From the NCBI RefSeq assembly GCF_001723175.1, contig NC_064651.1, forward strand, positions 186,001-250,000: a DNA stretch of 64,000 bases, read 5' to 3'. Each line of letters begins with the position of its first letter. Within the stretch, counting starts at the first letter, position 1. Shown here piece by piece: positions 61,198-64,000 of the stretch. Under the pieces are notes generated by a model. The model did not search any database. It saw only the letters and a list, made by a program, of their open reading frames with translations, and was not told where the DNA came from. The translations under genes and the position numbers were made by a program. This DNA is from Penicillium oxalicum (Eukaryota > Ascomycota > Eurotiomycetes > Eurotiales > Aspergillaceae).

Positions 61198-61592
61198 ATG
61201 AAGGTTCTCATTTTATTATATCTTTTCCTTCCTCTGACATTTGCAATTCAATACATCGTCACCGATTCCAGTCTCGAGAACCTGACCATCAGCAAAGCCG
61301 AACTGAAGGCACTCGCCAACGACCTCGCCCGGGTGAACTCAAACAGCGCTTCACGTGCAGTGGGCAAGCGAGCCCAAATTCCCACCATCAAATGCAATAT
61401 CGCATACGGTCTCGCTCTTGGTAAGATCACTGGGAAAGTTGGAGCTAGAATTGAGTCCCGGCCTGGGTGAACAATCTGAAAATAAAAAGCTAAGGGTGCA
61501 CGCCGATGGCTGTGTTTTTAGGACCTCCGCCGCTGTACTTGTTGACTCTCACCTCGCTTCAACTATCGAAGTGTAAATTCAAGCCGAGATGA
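61198..61592 (+). CDS. Small secreted protein with a dibasic (Kex2-type) site
   Basis: Two exons, 61198-61420 and 61522-61592 (101-nt intron, GTAAGA ... TTTTTAG), encode 97 residues. A signal peptide (MKVLILLYLFLPLTFA) is followed by a hydrophilic stretch with an NLT sequon, then Gly-Lys-Arg at about residues 56-58, a candidate Kex2 cleavage site. The remaining about 39 residues hold two Cys (TIKC and SKCK), a hydrophobic middle and a basic end. If the intron were retained the frame would end 17 residues after the donor. The layout of signal, pro-region and KR suggests a secreted peptide released by Kex2. No family is recognised. Confidence 0.55.
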
Positions 61593-62632
61593 GTCGAGGT
61601 CGTCTATTGGTGATGCAAAGTGTCGTCTCTGGACTGCAATATCTTGGGTAAAGTTGGCGATGATTGACAGAAATTATTGTTTTGGAGATTTGGAAGGTAT
61701 GCATGCATTGAAGGCCTGAGCTGATGCCTTAGGACACATCGATGAACTTGAATCTACTTAAATCAAATCCAAGTACACGGCCGGAAGATTATTGCAGAGC
61801 TTGAACCTGCCGCATAGTAGTGTATAAAAAGGTGTCTCTGTAAATTTGAGCCTTGTGGGTTTGACATTTGAGGTCCAAGATCGTGAGCTGGAGTATTAGT
61901 CAGTCGGCTTGACGAAATTCCAGGCCCTAAATGCCTGACTACTTACAGAGAATTTTCATCATAAATCTCCAAGACAGGTTCGCAATCTCAAAAGGCTGTC
62001 TCCTGGCTACTATGTACGTAATTACTAGATCAACTCGAAGCTGAATCACATTCGAGCGTATCTCGTAAGGAAATTTCACCTCGAGGTCGGATCTTCTCTC
62101 TCGATCAGGCCTAGTATGAGGAGACCCCCGACTAATTCCGCCGTTTCCTGCCGGGCATCTATTCCGGAGCGTAGTTGTAGCAGTATATGTATGAGCTTCT
62201 AATATTTGATAATGTCGATATCGATTGGCCAATCGATAAAGAATTCTTCAAACACTTTCTCTATTGAGTGACACTCCATCAGAACTCTTATATAGTATAG
62301 TAGGAGTCTTATTGCTTGAATTCATTGACATTAGATTGAGCGAGATCCTGACCCACTATACATGTTTGACATATGCTCCTCTTTTGTCCAAAGAGCTTGT
62401 TAACCGCTTCAATTTCCCGCCATGTCGTAAATGGCTAGATACACAGGCCCAGACTAGTTAAATCTTTAGAAAGTCTCTGAGATATTGCATATCCCAGGTT
62501 ATTTGCATGTCAACATAGGAGGACCACGACTATTTTGTAATCTACGACATAGATCACAGCAAGTCTGAAATTGGAAAACGGGTTAAATTTTCAGTCATGG
62601 TCAATAGCAATAGGGCGTCATAGTCATCAGCG
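61593..62632. other. Intergenic, A/T-rich
   Basis: About 1.0 kb of A/T-rich sequence between the small secreted-protein gene and the BTB gene, converging. It contains a cluster of TATCGATATCGATTGG-like repeats near 62.21 kb. No gene is seen. Confidence 0.5.
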
Positions 62633-62800
62633 CTAGAGGCGAGAGAACTGATTCAGCTCTAGCCCCTTAAGAGAGTCCTCCACAGTCCTGAAAATTTGCG
62701 CAAAGCCGGCATCGCCACAGCTATGCTCGTAGCTCGAATACCTGGAGGGTGAATCGTACCAATCTGGTGATTTGAACGCTTTAATCTTGCGCGCGAAGAA
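62633..62800 (-). pseudogene. In-frame coding tail behind the TAG stop of the BTB gene
   Basis: Directly after the TAG at 62803-62801 the same frame stays open for 55 codons to a second stop (TAG, 62635-62633). The translation is protein-like and Trp/Tyr/Cys containing (KAFKSPDWYDSPSRYSSYEH, then GFAQIFRTVEDSLKGLELNQ), similar in style to C-termini of fungal BTB proteins. A premature stop in the gene is the simplest reading. An intron removing the TAG would have to be about 25 nt, too short. Confidence 0.6.
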
Positions 62801-64000
62801 CTAGTAACTCCAGTTTGAAAAAGGGCGCTCAGGGTTTGACTTGAGGAGATCTTTTGACAGAATAGCCAAAGCACCATACATGATTGAGCGACACTCAAAG
62901 CTGCAACCTCGGACGTTGAGTAGATATTCCTCGCGTGTTTTACTAAGAAATTCCATCACATTTTCGATTGCCAGTTCTCGACGTTCATTCATCAGAGCTA
63001 TAATGTTGTCAGTTTTGAAAGATTTAGAACAGTGCAGTTGCTCTCACCTGTAATATCTTCTGGAATCGGAAGTTCTAGAGTATCAATACAACCATAGCTC
63101 TGCGACATAGCAATAGATGTAGATGATTGAAACTCTTCAGGAAGTCGGAAAAACCAAGATATCCATAACCATAGAACTAAGTCTCTCGAAGTTGCCGACG
63201 GGATCTTCTCGTCCATCTTTTCGATCCACACCTCTGCCAGAAGATCCAACACCTCCCGGCATTCATAATAGTCTGCAATGACAGCAACTTTTGCAAGCAT
63301 CTCCAGTGGCAGTTTTCGAGGTATGTCGCGGTATTTTCCATGGATAGCCCGCAGTAATATCATGAGCGCTTCAATATCCCAGCCGTCGGCGATGATCTCC
63401 ACCGAGCCCTTCTGGAAGTAAGTAACGCTTTCTTTCCAGCCTCCAGTAAGTAGTCTTTTGAAAAAAGGCGAGGCAAGCATCAGATGCTTTGCGGAAACCT
63501 GAATACGCGAGCAATTCTGGTCTATGTCGCATTCGGTAAGAGGCTCTTCAGCGATCGGACCCCCAACAGTGGACTCTTCAGCATCGGCAGTACACTCTTC
63601 GGCAACGAAAGCCATGACGGTAGACTCTTCACCATTGGCAGCGGACTCTTCAGTCATGGGAGCCTCAACAGTAGACTCATCAGCATCGACAGGCCACTCT
63701 TCGGCAACGACAGGGCACCCTTCAGCCATGGGAGCCCCAACAGCGGACTCTTCAGCTGAACATTCTCTTTTATATTTCTTCGCCTTTTTCTTTTTATCTT
63801 TCTTTCGGCTTTTCATTTTATCACTCTGCTCTGTCCGCTCGTAATTGAGTTCTGATATCGTAGTCAACCCGTCGGAGCTTGCGAGGTTGTCAAATGATAG
63901 TTGAGGCGATCCAACACATTGATGGGTGTATGCATCTTCCTCCAGTTGAGCAAAGGGACTGTTTGCATTGCGCAAGATGATGATGACTTCACCATCTGGA
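62801..64000 (-). CDS. BTB/POZ-domain protein with internal acidic repeat insertion, 5' end beyond right edge
   Basis: The open frame enters at the right edge (PDGEVIIILRNANSPFA), so the start lies outside. Exon 64000-63048 and exon 62997-62801 are joined over a 50-nt intron (GTGAGA ... ATTATAG). The beginning is the first strand pair of a fungal BTB domain. It is then interrupted by about 125 residues containing a Lys-rich block (KSRKKDKKKKAKKYKR) and acidic repeats, and resumes at IQVSAKHLMLASPFFKRLL, the classic BTB helix, followed by ALMILLRAIHGKY and a C-terminal helical region. BTB proteins of this type are highly expanded in filamentous fungi and mostly uncharacterised; some are Cul3 adaptors. 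The frame ends at a TAG that probably truncates it. Confidence 0.75.
63515..63770 (-). repeat. Imperfect coding repeats, acidic, within the BTB gene
   Basis: Degenerate tandem units of about 60-90 bases encode variants of EESTV-x-AP-x-AEE (for example ESTVEAPMTEES, ESTVMAFVAEEC, ESTVGGPIAEEP). They sit between the two halves of the BTB domain. The plus strand shows the same pattern as repeated GACTCTTC and CACTCTTCGGCAACG stretches. Confidence 0.75.

Noticed and set aside
1..64000. CRISPR arrays, phage genes, bacterial operons, complete transposons
   Set aside because: The window has spliced fungal genes throughout; no spaced direct repeats, transposase or reverse-transcriptase domains were seen.

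Overview
The window looks like nuclear DNA of a filamentous ascomycete, most likely of the Eurotiales (Aspergillus/Penicillium type). The evidence is short spliceosomal introns (mostly 47-130 nt) with GTRNGT-like donors, CTRAC/CTAAY branch sites and YAG acceptors, long gaps between genes, two fungal Zn2Cys6 regulators, a fungal rhodopsin-domain membrane protein, a Flc/Pkd2-type TRP protein and a GPI-type wall protein. I see no CRISPR array, phage, rRNA or convincing tRNA. All gene models below were spliced by eye; every complete spliced length is a multiple of three.

Layout. 1-3471 (-): 3' part of a large fungal protein that runs off the left edge. 3472-10205: a gene-poor stretch. 10206-13685 (+): TRP-like Flc/Pkd2 channel. 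16209-18298 (+): FYVE + UBZ-like + RING protein. 19441-22183 (+) and 22658-24829 (-): two convergent zinc-cluster regulators, the first War1-like. 28335-30634 (+): Fmp42-like MFS transporter. 31063-33011 (-): amidase. 33709-34028 (-): one-helix membrane protein. 36379-37335 (-): APH-like kinase. 39903-41595 (+): DUF7514-type protein. 43885-45302 (+): rhodopsin-domain protein. 45569-46501 (+): NmrA-like protein. 46881-47414 (-): GNAT. 47766-49399 (-): FAD monooxygenase. 49869-50915 (-): arylamine N-acetyltransferase. 52339-53915 (+): unknown protein with a DTGS motif. 54571-56745 (-): repetitive GPI-type surface protein. 60122-61592 (+): two small secreted proteins. 62801-64000 (-): BTB/POZ protein running off the right edge.

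How genes may work together. The left 35 kb is mostly housekeeping or regulatory (membrane channel, endosomal ubiquitin ligase, transcription factors, transporter). The stretch 45.5-51 kb groups an NAD(P)-binding NmrA-like protein, a GNAT, a ring-hydroxylase-type flavoprotein and an arylamine N-acetyltransferase, which would fit aromatic or arylamine detoxification, but joint regulation is only inferred. The right 10 kb is more accessory in character: repeat-built surface protein, small secreted proteins, and a BTB gene with an acidic repeat insertion and an in-frame stop.

The most unusual items are the ten-module C-x8-C repeat surface protein with a 129-bp higher-order repeat in its stalk, the interrupted BTB gene, the FYVE/UBZ-like/RING combination, and a zinc cluster split over 11-nt and 29-nt exons.
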